Source: Streptomyces sp. NBC_01707
GTDB lineage: Bacteria; Actinomycetota; Actinomycetes; Streptomycetales; Streptomycetaceae
DNA: 64,000 nt
Assembly: GCF_041438805.1 (NCBI RefSeq)
Contig: NZ_CP109190.1
Location: forward strand, 5,704,001-5,768,000
Reading direction: 5' to 3'
Below are positions 41,768 to 50,789 of this stretch, piece after piece. A program made the position numbers and the translations under genes. Under the pieces are notes generated by a model, which was given only the letters and a program-made list of their open reading frames with translations, ran no database searches and was not told the DNA's origin. Numbering within the stretch: the first letter of the stretch is position 1; the number at the start of each line of letters is the position of its first letter.

Positions 41768-43333
41768 TCAGGGCGCGGACGACGGTGGCAGGCAGTTGCG
41801 CGCCGGCGGCTTCCCCTCCGGCCAGGCGATCGCCACGAACCGCTGCGAGGCGTCCTCAGGCGCCAGCTCCACCACCGGCACCGCCTTGTTGTACGGGTTG
41901 CCGTGGTTGTCCAGACAGATCCAGCCGCTGGCCCCCGACACCCGCAACGACGCCTTCACCCGTGGCCACTGCTCGCCCACGTCCGCGGGCTCCGGAAGGC
42001 GTTTGCCGCCCGGGGTCGCCTGCCGGATGCCGTGCACAGCCGTCGCCATCGCGTCGTAGGCGATGATCACCTGGCCGTCGGTCAGATCCTGGCGCCCGGT
42101 CGGGCCGATCGGACCCACCGGCTTCTTCCCCACCACCGCCAGCAGATCCAGGAATTCCTGGTAGTCCGCTGGGGAGCCGCCCGTCCTCTCCTTCGCCCCG
42201 TCCTTCCCCGCCGCCCAGGCGTCCGGGTGTGCGAGCGAGGCGTAGCGGACCGTCACCTTCCGGCGCAGCGTGCTCCGGTCGAGCTTCTTGTCGCCGCCGA
42301 GATACGAGCCCTCGTCGCCGGTGAGTACGGTGAACGCCCGGTTCTGACAGCCGCGGGCCCCGAGCGCGTTGATGAACTGCCGCAGCTGGGTGTGGCGCCC
42401 GGCGAAGAACACCGTCTCCGCGCCCGAGTCGCAGATCAGATGCGTGATCTGCTGGAACGTGTTGGCCGTGGTGCCTTCGTCGGTCGGGTCCTTCGGCGAG
42501 GTGAACAGCTGCGGCTCGTACCGGGTGCCCTTGACCAGCGCGGCGAACGCCGCCTTCAGCGTGTCCGTGTAGTGGTCCCCGGTACGGGTGTCCTGGACCA
42601 ACAGTGCCTTGTCGGCCCGCACCTTGCCGAACTGGGCGAGGGCGCGCGCCTCGTCCCGGTTGGTGGGAGAGACCCGGGCCAGCCCCGGGAACGGGTCGCC
42701 CTTCGGGCCGTTGGCGATGTCGTCCGCGGTGATCGTCGAACCGACGACCGCGATGTGCGCGGAGGTCAGCTCCTTGACCGCCGACTTGACCTGCGTACTG
42801 CTGGTGGCCACTCCCGACACCGCCCGCAGTCGGTCCGGGGCGCCCGTCATCTTCTTGAGACGGTCCACCGTGGGGCGCCAGAGCAGGTTGTTCTTCCCGG
42901 TGTTGGCGAGCAGCAGACGGATCTTCGGCACCTGGTCGTTCGACAGGTGGTTGGCCCGGTACTGCTCGGCGAACGCGCCCTGCAGTTCCCGCCGCATCTT
43001 CGTGCCCATCGAGCCGTCGGTCGACGTCAGCGGAAGCAGCAGTGCGACGGACACGTACCGGCCCGGCTTCAGCCCGGAGTTCTCCCGGCCGATCGCCGCG
43101 GCGACAGCGGTCAGCTTGGGCATCCCGAAGTCGTAGCCGGAGCCGGAGACACCGATGCACTCGTCACTGCCCTGCGGACGCTCGACGCCCGGCACGCACC
43201 GCCGGTTCTCCGGGGCCGTGAGCCGGCTGATGCCGTACCAGCCGGAGGTGATCACGAGCGCTCCCACCACGATCGTCGTGACGATCTTCTGCCGAGCCGT
43301 GTACCAGACGCGATAACGCAGCGGATTACGCAT
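41768..43333 (-). CDS. membrane-anchored periplasmic-binding-like protein
   Basis: A 521-aa protein with one N-terminal transmembrane helix (about 17-36, IVTTIVVGALVITSGWYGIS) and a large outside domain of the type I periplasmic-binding fold, as in branched-chain amino-acid receptors. It has YVSVALLLPLTSTDGSMGTK, VSGVATSSTQVKSAVKELTS, ADKALLVQDTRTGDHYTDTL and VIIAYDAMATAVHGIRQA. There is no lipobox and no transporter next to it. The start overlaps the stop of the P-loop ATPase gene upstream by 8 bp, so the two are cotranslated. A role as an extracytoplasmic ligand sensor for the ATPase is inferred. Confidence 0.82.
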   Translation of the reverse strand: MRNPLRYRVWYTARQKIVTTIVVGALVITSGWYGISRLTAPENRRCVPGVERPQGSDECIGVSGSGYDFGMPKLTAVAAAIGRENSGLKPGRYVSVALLLPLTSTDGSMGTKMRRELQGAFAEQYRANHLSNDQVPKIRLLLANTGKNNLLWRPTVDRLKKMTGAPDRLRAVSGVATSSTQVKSAVKELTSAHIAVVGSTITADDIANGPKGDPFPGLARVSPTNRDEARALAQFGKVRADKALLVQDTRTGDHYTDTLKAAFAALVKGTRYEPQLFTSPKDPTDEGTTANTFQQITHLICDSGAETVFFAGRHTQLRQFINALGARGCQNRAFTVLTGDEGSYLGGDKKLDRSTLRRKVTVRYASLAHPDAWAAGKDGAKERTGGSPADYQEFLDLLAVVGKKPVGPIGPTGRQDLTDGQVIIAYDAMATAVHGIRQATPGGKRLPEPADVGEQWPRVKASLRVSGASGWICLDNHGNPYNKAVPVVELAPEDASQRFVAIAWPEGKPPARNCLPPSSAP

Positions 43334-45452
43334 GCGAGCCACCGTCCCCCCGTGTCCGTCCTGGTCCGTGCGCGGTGGCCGGCGGCCCCGGCGGCATGGA
43401 GAGCGGCCGCCACGCCCTGATGTCCTGAGGCCAGTGCGTCGCCGCGTCCCAGAGCACACTGTTGCCCGTCGGATGCCTGCCGGACAGCTGCCGCAGCTCG
43501 AACGCCATCTTCTCGGTCACCTCGTCGTCCGGCAGTGCCAGCGGATCGGAGAGCAGCCAGACGGCGTGCAGCAGCCGGCGCAGCTGCAGCTGGAGCTTCG
43601 TCGCCCGCTCGTCGAGCCCGGCGAGCCCCGTCTCCTCGTCCGGCGACGAGCCGGCCGACTCCTGCCCCAGGGCGATCGCCCGCCGTGGATCGGGGCCGGA
43701 GCTGCCGGGCGCGCGCGGATAGGGCGCCGCGGCGATGAACCGCAGCGCGGCCAGCCAGCGCATCACGTCGGTGAGCGCGAACTGCACCCTCAGATGGGTC
43801 ACACAGGCCCCGGCCCCGCCCAGCACGAGCTCCTGGTGCAGGCGGTGCGGGACGCTCGGGAAGCTGCCCCCGGGCACATAGGCCGTGCGGAGCGACTCGT
43901 GCACCGCACGCCACATCGCGTAATGCGGGTGGTCACCGTCCTGGAACCGCAGCCGGTGCAGCAGCAGCGACCGCAGCAGCGGATCGGCGACGAAGTAGTC
44001 GGGACCGACCTGCCAGTCCTCCGACCGCAACACATCCCGTACGAGCAGCGCCACATCGCCGTCCATCGAGACCCCGCGCAGCCGCGTCCTCGCCAGCAGC
44101 CGGGCGGACTCCTCGCCGTGCGCCGCGGCCAGCACACTCAGGACGTCCGGACGCTGCCCCGGCAGCAGCTGCTTCAGCAGCTCGTCCGCCACCCGCACCG
44201 GCGGATGGTCCTCGCGCAGTTCAACCGTGCGGTCGAACAGTGCCCCGGGCACCAGCGCCGCCGGTTCCGCCGCCTCGCCCGCCGCCTGCGCGAGCAGCGC
44301 CACCCCGAGCGGGCGCCCGCCCGTCAGCCGGTGCACACCGCGGGCCAGTCCGGCCGGGGTGCGGCCCGCCGGATCGAACCGGTCGAACGCCGCCTGCACC
44401 TGTGTGGCGGTCAGCGGGGTGAGGTCCACCGCGAGGATCCCGGACGTCACCTCCGTGGACCTGGCCCAGTGCGAGGCGTGCGCCACCTCGGGCAGCCGGT
44501 GCCGTACCGCATGGCTCAGCCCCTCGTGGTCACGGGCCCGCGACGAGGTGAACACGGCGATCTGATCGCGGCCCCCGGCGCCGCGCTGCCGCAGCAGCGG
44601 CTCGACCAGCTGCCGCCCCAGCGCCGTGTGCGCATTGTCGAGCAGCAGCACCGGACGGCCCCGGCGGGCGCCACGCGCCATACCCCGGTAGGCCCGGACC
44701 AGGTCCTCGACCAGGGCCAGCACCAGATGGTCCTCGGCCCGGCGGCGCAGATCACCGCCGCGCTCGAAGTCCACGGCCAGCTGCCGCAGCCCGATCCGGC
44801 CGTTGCCGCCTGCCTGCGGATAGCTCCCGTACCAGTCCGCCGACCGCCGCTGGAACCGGCTGAACGTCTCCTCCAGCACCGTCTCCACGGTCGCCTCCGC
44901 GACCAGCCCCGCCAGCGGAACCATCGAGTCGAACGCGCTCGCGGCCAGCTTCGTCAGCACCTTCGCGACCCAGCCGGTCGCCGCGCCCCCCTTGGTGTCG
45001 ACCGTGGCCAGCACCGGACCGAGCGACTGAAGATCCCGCTGCGCCCGGGTCTCGTCCTCCCGGCTCCAGGAGATCGAGGCGACCGCCACCAGCCCGAGAC
45101 TCAGCCGCGGGAACTGCACCGGCCGCGCTCCATGTACCCGCACCGTCAGCTGCGCTGCGAGGCCCGGCAGCGCGCCGGTGACCGGAGTCCAGCCGGGGCC
45201 GGGGTCCTCGGGCGGGACGACCGCCTCGCAGTCGACCAGGGCCACCGGGGTGATCTCGCGGTACACATGACGCAGCTGCTTGAGCACCGAGGTCTTGCCC
45301 ATGCCGCGCCCGCCGGTCAGCACGACGACGGGCGGATCGTCGCGGTGCTCGTAGGCGGCCCTGGCGGAGCCGGTAGGGGTGAGACCTGTCAGACGCGCCG
45401 CTAGTCCGTCGTTGCCGAAGATCGCCTCGCGCCCGTACAGCTCCCTGTCCAC
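43326..45452 (-). CDS. large P-loop ATPase of unknown function
   Basis: A 708-aa soluble protein with Walker A GGRGMGKTS (K53) and a Walker B-like LLLDNAHTALG near 245. Downstream come AAA/STAND-like features (TSSRARDHEGLSHAVRHRLP; PLTATQVQAAFDRFD; LTGGRPLGVALLAQAAGEA), then helical repeats without a recognised domain. The GTG at 45452 was chosen because TGGGGGGG lies just upstream; an in-frame GTG 27 bp earlier is also possible. It is cotranslated with the membrane-anchored binding-like protein. STAND-type ATPases are signal switches, so a sensing role is plausible but not shown. Confidence 0.8.
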   Translation of the reverse strand: MDRELYGREAIFGNDGLAARLTGLTPTGSARAAYEHRDDPPVVVLTGGRGMGKTSVLKQLRHVYREITPVALVDCEAVVPPEDPGPGWTPVTGALPGLAAQLTVRVHGARPVQFPRLSLGLVAVASISWSREDETRAQRDLQSLGPVLATVDTKGGAATGWVAKVLTKLAASAFDSMVPLAGLVAEATVETVLEETFSRFQRRSADWYGSYPQAGGNGRIGLRQLAVDFERGGDLRRRAEDHLVLALVEDLVRAYRGMARGARRGRPVLLLDNAHTALGRQLVEPLLRQRGAGGRDQIAVFTSSRARDHEGLSHAVRHRLPEVAHASHWARSTEVTSGILAVDLTPLTATQVQAAFDRFDPAGRTPAGLARGVHRLTGGRPLGVALLAQAAGEAAEPAALVPGALFDRTVELREDHPPVRVADELLKQLLPGQRPDVLSVLAAAHGEESARLLARTRLRGVSMDGDVALLVRDVLRSEDWQVGPDYFVADPLLRSLLLHRLRFQDGDHPHYAMWRAVHESLRTAYVPGGSFPSVPHRLHQELVLGGAGACVTHLRVQFALTDVMRWLAALRFIAAAPYPRAPGSSGPDPRRAIALGQESAGSSPDEETGLAGLDERATKLQLQLRRLLHAVWLLSDPLALPDDEVTEKMAFELRQLSGRHPTGNSVLWDAATHWPQDIRAWRPLSMPPGPPATAHGPGRTRGDGGSHA

Positions 45453-45581
45453 AGCCCCCCCAGTGCCGACACCGTGCACGAACTGTCACACCGTCAACAT
45501 CAGGATATCGACGGCGTGTTGGAGGGGGGTGAAGATTTTCGAACGATACGGGCGGTCCCGCCGGCCGGCCGCGGACCCTCG

Positions 45582-46547
45582 TCAGCCGACCGAGATCGCG
45601 TCCAGCTTCGCGCGCAGATACGTGTGGGCGTCCACCGGCTCGTGGGTGACCCGGCCGGTCGGCGCGGGCACCGACACGACCGTGGTGCGCGGGTCGCACT
45701 CATAGAAATAGACGAGCGACATCAGCTCCTCGGCGGGGGCGTCGGAGGGCGGCGGCAGCACCCGGTGCCGGCCCGAACGCCAGCGGTCGCCCGTCCAGCG
45801 TGCCATCAGGTCTCCGATGTTGATGGTGAAGGCCTCGGGGTCGTACGGGGCGTCCTCCCAGCCGTCGTCGTCCGTGAAGACCTGCAGCCCGCCCTTGCCG
45901 GTCTGCCGGTCGAGGACCGTGACGGTACCGAAGTCGGTGTGCGGGCCGATCCGGAACTGGCCCGGCACCGGCTCCCCGACCACCTCGGTGCCCGGATACC
46001 AGTTGATGTTGAAACCCCAGGTGGGATGCGTGGTGTGCCGGGTGAAGAAGTCCTCGGGCTTGCCGAGCGCGGCACCGAGCAGCTCCAGCAGCCGGTCCGA
46101 GAGCGTCCGCATCTGCGTGAGGTACTCCGTCACCAGGGCCCTCAGCGCGGGTGCCTCACGGGGCCAGGTGTTGGGCAGGAACCACTCGGCGTCGATCTCC
46201 GGGTCGCCGGTGGGCTCCTCGGCGGCGAAGGAGAGCGACTCCTTGAGGTCCGGGGGTGTCCGGGTGCCTTCCGCACAGCCGTTGGCCTCGGCGCCGGGGC
46301 CGAGCCAGCCACGGCCGCCGACCTTGACGGCGTACGGCGTCTTCGCCGCGGCCGGCAGCAGGAAGAACCCCCGTGCGGTGTCGCGGATCGCGGTCCGCAG
46401 CGCGAGGTCCACGCCGTGCCCGGTGACCAGCAGGAAGCCCGCCGCCCGCAGCGCCGCGTCGACGGTCTCGGCGGTCTCGCGGCGGGCCCCGGCGTCGCCG
46501 GAGAGCCACGGTCGCAGATCGATGGTGGGAATCCTGGGCTCACTCAT
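45582..46547 (-). CDS. isopenicillin N synthase-like 2-oxoglutarate/Fe(II) oxygenase
   Basis: A 321-aa nonheme iron oxygenase. The N-terminal DIOX_N part (IPTIDLRPWLSGDAG; GFLLVTGHGVD) precedes the 2OG-Fe(II) core with ligands H203 and D205 (IGPHTDFG) and H261 (SGRHRVLP). The co-substrate arginine of the usual R-x-S is not obvious; the matching segment reads AEELMSLVYFYECD, so 2-oxoglutarate use is uncertain. The start overlaps the stop of the deaminase gene by 8 bp. The pair may act in turn on a nucleoside or base, which is inference from context. Confidence 0.87.
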   Translation of the reverse strand: MSEPRIPTIDLRPWLSGDAGARRETAETVDAALRAAGFLLVTGHGVDLALRTAIRDTARGFFLLPAAAKTPYAVKVGGRGWLGPGAEANGCAEGTRTPPDLKESLSFAAEEPTGDPEIDAEWFLPNTWPREAPALRALVTEYLTQMRTLSDRLLELLGAALGKPEDFFTRHTTHPTWGFNINWYPGTEVVGEPVPGQFRIGPHTDFGTVTVLDRQTGKGGLQVFTDDDGWEDAPYDPEAFTINIGDLMARWTGDRWRSGRHRVLPPPSDAPAEELMSLVYFYECDPRTTVVSVPAPTGRVTHEPVDAHTYLRAKLDAISVG

Positions 46548-47031
46548 CGCCGATGTCCTCGTTCCATACATCCGGATGGTCCTGGACGAAGGCGCGCATC
46601 AGGGCGGTGCACTCGGCGTCGTCGAGGAGCACGACCTCGACGCCGTGCCGGGCCAGCCAGTCGTGCCCGCCGCGGAAGGTGGCCGCCTCGCCGATGACCA
46701 CCCGGGAGATCCCGAACTGGCGGACCAGACCGCTGCAGTACCAGCACGGCGAAAGGGTGGTCACCATCGTCGTGCCACGGTACGAGCGCTGCCGCCCGGC
46801 GGCGCGGAAGGCCGCGGTCTCCGCGTGCATGGACGGGTCGCCGTCCTGGACGCGGCGGTTGTGCCCGCGGCCGAGGAGCGAGCCGTCCGCCCCGTACAGC
46901 GCGGCGCCGATCGGAATGCCGCCCTCGGCCAGTCCGGCGCGGGCCTCCGCGACGGCGGTCGCGAGGCGTTCCCTGTCGACGTCACGGCCGGTGCCCCCGG
47001 CGCCGCCCCTGCCGTCGTCCCTGTCCCTCAT
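46540..47031 (-). CDS. nucleoside/cytosine deaminase family protein
   Basis: A 163-aa zinc hydrolase of the cytidine-deaminase fold. The zinc site is H69-A-E71 in SMHAETAAF with E71 as proton shuttle, and C96-WY-C99 in LSPCWYCSGLV. RGHNRRVQDGDPSMHAE and the end DAECTALMRAFVQDHPDVWN resemble yeast-type cytosine deaminase. The likely substrate is cytosine or a related base; specificity is not proven. ATG 47031 follows GGGAGAG. It is translationally coupled to the downstream oxygenase. Confidence 0.87.
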   Translation of the reverse strand: MRDRDDGRGGAGGTGRDVDRERLATAVAEARAGLAEGGIPIGAALYGADGSLLGRGHNRRVQDGDPSMHAETAAFRAAGRQRSYRGTTMVTTLSPCWYCSGLVRQFGISRVVIGEAATFRGGHDWLARHGVEVVLLDDAECTALMRAFVQDHPDVWNEDIGDE

Positions 47032-47180
47032 GCCGTTCACTCTCCCGGTCACGGAACACCGGGGCAACGTGCGGTCCCCGGTCGCCCCACGTCCTCAATG
47101 GCCGGACGGGCTCGATCTCCGAGCGGGACCGGCCCCGGAACGCGAAGCGACAGCTGCTGTATCCGTGAACCCGCGTGCGG

Positions 47181-47585
47181 TCACGAGGCGGGCGGAGCGG
47201 GCTCCTCCGGCCCGGCCCCGCTCTCGCGGCGCTTGAGCTCCTCCTCGCGGCGGCGCAGATCCGCCTCCCAGTCCTTGAGGAGTGACTCGTCCTTCTTGTT
47301 CTCCTCCTTCAGCGCCTTCAGGAAGTCCGGATTGTCGTCCGGTGCCACCCACTCATGACGGTGGTTGCGGTGCCATTCCGACGGGGTGCGGCCCCCGGCG
47401 GGCGCGTGGCGCATCTTGCCCGCGCCCAGCCACACGAGCGGGCCCACGATCCAGAACAGCAGAATGATGAAGACCCAGGCGATCTTCGGCAGATGCTTGG
47501 CCTCGTCCTCCGGGGTGTTCAGGCAGTCGATGAACGCGTAGATCGTCAGTGCCAGAGGCAGGAGATAGATCAAGGCCCGGAACAT
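47181..47585 (-). CDS. PLDc_N domain-containing membrane protein
   Basis: A 134-aa protein with two N-terminal membrane helices (ALIYLLPLALTIYAFIDCLN and IAWVFIILLFWIVGPLVWLG). Together they match the phospholipase D nuclease N-terminal (PLDc_N) segment seen in many small actinobacterial proteins with no nuclease domain. A charged, probable coiled-coil tail follows (FLKALKEENKKDESLLKDWE; RRREEELKRRE). Function unknown. It is divergent from the UbiD-like gene, with 88 bp between the starts. Confidence 0.85.
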   Translation of the reverse strand: MFRALIYLLPLALTIYAFIDCLNTPEDEAKHLPKIAWVFIILLFWIVGPLVWLGAGKMRHAPAGGRTPSEWHRNHRHEWVAPDDNPDFLKALKEENKKDESLLKDWEADLRRREEELKRRESGAGPEEPAPPAS

Positions 47586-47673
47586 GGTGAAGGGTCCCCC
47601 CGCGAAGAGATGGCGGGGCGCTGTCCCGCCCCGGTGACGGGGCCAGGGTAGCCCGTGGCAGATACTTGTCAGC

Positions 47674-49131
47674 ATGGCTTACGACGATCTTCGTTCCCTC
47701 CTCCGGGCGCTGGAGCGCGAGGGCGAGCTCAAGCGCATCAAGGCCGAGGTCGACCCCTATCTGGAGGTCGGCGAGATCGTCGACCGGGTGAACAAGGCGG
47801 GCGGGCCCGCCCTGCTCTTCGAGAACGTCAAGGGCTCGTCGATGCCCCTGGCCATGAACGTGTTCGGGACCGACCGGCGGCTGCTGAAGGCGCTCGGGCT
47901 GAAGTCGTACACCGACATCAGCGACAAGATCGGCGGCCTCCTCAAGCCGGAGCTGCCGCACGGCTTCGTCGGCGTGCGCGAGGCGTTCGGGAAGCTCGGC
48001 TCGATGGTGCACGTGCCGCCGAAGAAGGTGAAGTCGGACAACGCCCCCGTGCAGGAGGTCGTCCTCACCGGCGACGACGTGGACCTGGATCAGCTGCCCG
48101 CGCTCTTCACCTGGCCCGAGGACGGCGGCTCCTTCTTCAACCTGGGGCTCACCCACACCAAGCATCCGGAGACCGGCGTCCGGAACCTGGGGCTCTACCG
48201 GCTCCAGCGCCACGACCGGCGCACCATCGGGATGCACTGGCAGATCCACAAGGACAGCCGCAACCACTACCAGGTCGCCGCCAAGCGCGGTGAGCGGCTG
48301 CCCGTCGCGATCGCCTTCGGGGCGCCGCCGGCGGTGACGTACGCCTCCACGGCCCCGCTGCCCGGCGACATCGACGAGTACCTCTTCGCCGGGTTCATCC
48401 AGGGCAAGCGGATCGAGATGGTCGACTGCAAGACCGTGCCGCTGCAGGTCCCGGCGCAGGCGGAGGTCGTCATCGAGGGGTGGCTGGAGCCCGGGAAGAT
48501 GCTTCCCGAGGGGCCGTTCGGCGACCACACCGGGTTCTACACGCCGCAGGAGCCCTTCCCCGCGCTCACCATCGACTGCGTGACCATGCGGAAGCGTCCG
48601 CTGCTCCAGTCGATCGTGGTGGGCCGGCCGCCGACCGAGGACGGCCCGCTGGGGCGGGCCACCGAGCGGTTCTTCCTGCCGCTCCTGAAGATCATCGTGC
48701 CGGACATCGTGGACTACCACCTGCCCGAGTCCGGCGGCTTCCACAACTGTGCGATCGTCTCGATCGACAAGAAGTACCCGAAGCACGCCCAGAAGGTGAT
48801 GAGTGCCATCTGGGGCGCGCACATGATGTCGCTGACCAAGCTGATCGTCGTCGTGGACTCCGACTGCGACGTCCACGATCTGCACGAGGTCTCCTGGCGG
48901 GCGCTCGGCAACACCGACTACGCCCGGGACCTCACCGTTACCGAAGGCCCGGTCGACCATCTCGACCACGCCTCCTACCAGCAGTTCTGGGGCGGCAAGG
49001 CCGGCATCGACGCGACGAAGAAGTGGCCCGAGGAGGGCTACACCCGGGACGGGGGCTGGCCGAACATGGTCGAGTCCGACCCGGAGACGGCGGCGAAGGT
49101 CGACCGCCGGTGGAAGGAGTACGGGCTGTGA
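47674..49131 (+). CDS. menaquinone biosynthesis decarboxylase (UbiD family, futalosine pathway)
   Basis: A 485-aa UbiD-type decarboxylase that needs prenylated FMN. Family marks include KGSSMPLAMNVFGTDRR, GMHWQIHKDSRNHY with the metal and prFMN contacts, VPAQAEVVIEGWLEPGKMLP with the catalytic Glu region, and GPFGDHTGFYTP. In the Streptomyces futalosine pathway this enzyme (MqnL in some papers) acts on the naphthoate intermediate late in menaquinone synthesis. It overlaps mqnP by 4 bp (GTGA). The UbiX-like gene that supplies its cofactor lies 1.7 kb downstream, and mqnE 3.2 kb downstream. Confidence 0.93.
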   Translation: MAYDDLRSLLRALEREGELKRIKAEVDPYLEVGEIVDRVNKAGGPALLFENVKGSSMPLAMNVFGTDRRLLKALGLKSYTDISDKIGGLLKPELPHGFVGVREAFGKLGSMVHVPPKKVKSDNAPVQEVVLTGDDVDLDQLPALFTWPEDGGSFFNLGLTHTKHPETGVRNLGLYRLQRHDRRTIGMHWQIHKDSRNHYQVAAKRGERLPVAIAFGAPPAVTYASTAPLPGDIDEYLFAGFIQGKRIEMVDCKTVPLQVPAQAEVVIEGWLEPGKMLPEGPFGDHTGFYTPQEPFPALTIDCVTMRKRPLLQSIVVGRPPTEDGPLGRATERFFLPLLKIIVPDIVDYHLPESGGFHNCAIVSIDKKYPKHAQKVMSAIWGAHMMSLTKLIVVVDSDCDVHDLHEVSWRALGNTDYARDLTVTEGPVDHLDHASYQQFWGGKAGIDATKKWPEEGYTRDGGWPNMVESDPETAAKVDRRWKEYGL

Positions 49132-50045
49132 GTGCGGCCGAAGCGGCGCTGGGCCCCGGGCCCGCGCAACCGACCGGCAGGGTCAAGGCGTTCTTGCGGC
49201 TCGTGATGATCGAGCACTCGGTCTTCGCGCTGCCCTTCGCCTACATCGCCGCGCTGAGCGCGATGTTCCAGCTCGACGAGAACATCCACTGGGGGCGGCT
49301 GCTGCTCATCACGGTCGCGATGGTCGGGCTGCGGACGTTCGCGATGGCCGCGAACCGGATCATCGACCGCGAGATCGACGCGCGGAACCCGCGTACCGCC
49401 AATCGCGAGCTGGTCACCGGTGCCGTCACCGTGAGGTCGGCGTGGACGGGTGCGCTCGTCGCCGTCGTCGTCTTCCTCGGGGCCGCCGCCCTGCTGAACC
49501 CGCTCTGTCTGGCGCTCGCGCCGATCGCCGTCGTACCGATGGTCGTCTATCCGTACGGCAAGCGGTTCACCCACTACCCGCACGCCATCCTGGGTGTCGC
49601 GCAGGCCATGGGGCCCATCGGCGCCTGGCTCGCGGTCACCGGCAGCTGGTCGTGGGACGCGGTGATCCTCGGCCTCGCGGTCGGTGTCTGGATCGGTGGC
49701 TTCGACCTGATCTTCGGCTGCCAGGACGTCCAGGCGGACCGCGCGCACGGCGTGCTCTCGGTCCCGGCCCGCTTCGGAATCCCGGCGGCGCTCTGGGGGG
49801 CCAGGGTCTGCCACGTGGTGACGACCGGGCTGCTGGTGTGGTTCGGGCTCGCGACGGGCGCGGAGCTCTTCTACTGGATCGGCATGGTGATCGTCGCCGT
49901 GGCGTTCGTGTACGAGCACCGCGTGGTGCGGCCGCACGACCTGTCCCGGCTGAACCGGGCGTTCTTCTCCGTCAACGGGTTCATCGGGATCGCGCTGTTC
50001 GCGTGCGCCCTGCTGGATCTGCTGGTGCGCGGCCTCACGCCGTGA
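49128..50045 (+). CDS. mqnP: menaquinone biosynthesis prenyltransferase (UbiA family)
   Basis: A 305-aa membrane prenyltransferase with about eight or nine helices. The first aspartate-rich motif is in MAANRIIDREIDARNPRTAN, the second in IFGCQDVQADRAHG. It attaches the polyprenyl tail to the naphthoate ring in the futalosine pathway. The GTG start overlaps the UbiD-like stop, giving a two-gene unit. Its 3' end overlaps the opposite rhomboid gene by 11 bp. Confidence 0.93.
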   Translation: MSAAEAALGPGPAQPTGRVKAFLRLVMIEHSVFALPFAYIAALSAMFQLDENIHWGRLLLITVAMVGLRTFAMAANRIIDREIDARNPRTANRELVTGAVTVRSAWTGALVAVVVFLGAAALLNPLCLALAPIAVVPMVVYPYGKRFTHYPHAILGVAQAMGPIGAWLAVTGSWSWDAVILGLAVGVWIGGFDLIFGCQDVQADRAHGVLSVPARFGIPAALWGARVCHVVTTGLLVWFGLATGAELFYWIGMVIVAVAFVYEHRVVRPHDLSRLNRAFFSVNGFIGIALFACALLDLLVRGLTP

Positions 50046-50643
50046 AGGCAGGGGGCACGGCACGGGGGGCGCGGCGCGGGCGGCGGAACACGAACGCCGC
50101 GCCCACCCCTCCGATCAGCCCGAACAGATGCCCCTGCCAGCTGATGCCGGAGTCGGTCGGCAGCACGCCCCACAGCAGCGAGCCGTAGACCACGGCGATC
50201 ACGACGCCCACCACTATGTCGAGCGGTCTGCGGTCGACGAAGCCGCGGACCAGCAGATAGCCGAAGAGGCCGAAGACGACGCCGGACGCGCCGAGCGTGA
50301 CCGTGTTCGGCGGTGCGGTCAGCCAGACGCCGAGGCCGCTGACCACGATGACGGTGAGGGCGACGGCGGCGAACCGGCGTATCCCGCCGAGGGCGGCGAT
50401 GAAGCCGAGGACCAGCAGCGGGAGCGTGTTGGAGGCGACATGCTCCCACCCGCTGTGCAGGAACGCGGCGGGCACGATGTCGAGCAGCTCGCTCGGCTCG
50501 CGCGGGGTGACGCCGTAGGTGTCGAGGGCCTGACCGGTCGCCATGTCGATGGATTCGAGCACCCACAGCAGTGCGATCCAGCCCAGCATCAACGCGCCGG
50601 CCGTCACCGCACGTGCCGAGGTGTCTGTACGGGTACCGGTCAT
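50035..50643 (-). CDS. rhomboid family intramembrane serine protease
   Basis: A 202-aa protein with about six membrane helices. The catalytic serine S120 is in LGASGVVFGLFGYL and the histidine H172 in WQGHLFGLIGG. The upstream HSGWEHVASNTLPLL is the conserved H-x-x-x-N-like region (WEHVASN). It would cleave membrane proteins within or near the bilayer; the substrate is unknown. It lies on the opposite strand inside the menaquinone gene group. Confidence 0.92.
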   Translation of the reverse strand: MTGTRTDTSARAVTAGALMLGWIALLWVLESIDMATGQALDTYGVTPREPSELLDIVPAAFLHSGWEHVASNTLPLLVLGFIAALGGIRRFAAVALTVIVVSGLGVWLTAPPNTVTLGASGVVFGLFGYLLVRGFVDRRPLDIVVGVVIAVVYGSLLWGVLPTDSGISWQGHLFGLIGGVGAAFVFRRPRRAPRAVPPAFTA

Positions 50644-50789
50644 GGCCGCCCCCCTGTCCGTGGCCGTTCACAGCCGCCCTGGGCTCTGTCCCGGGCCTGT
50701 CCTTCATCTGTCGGAACGCCCGAAACCCCTCACTCGGTTCCGCAGGCCGTGCGCCGGATAGGCTCGGGTGTGTGGAATCCGGGACTTCA

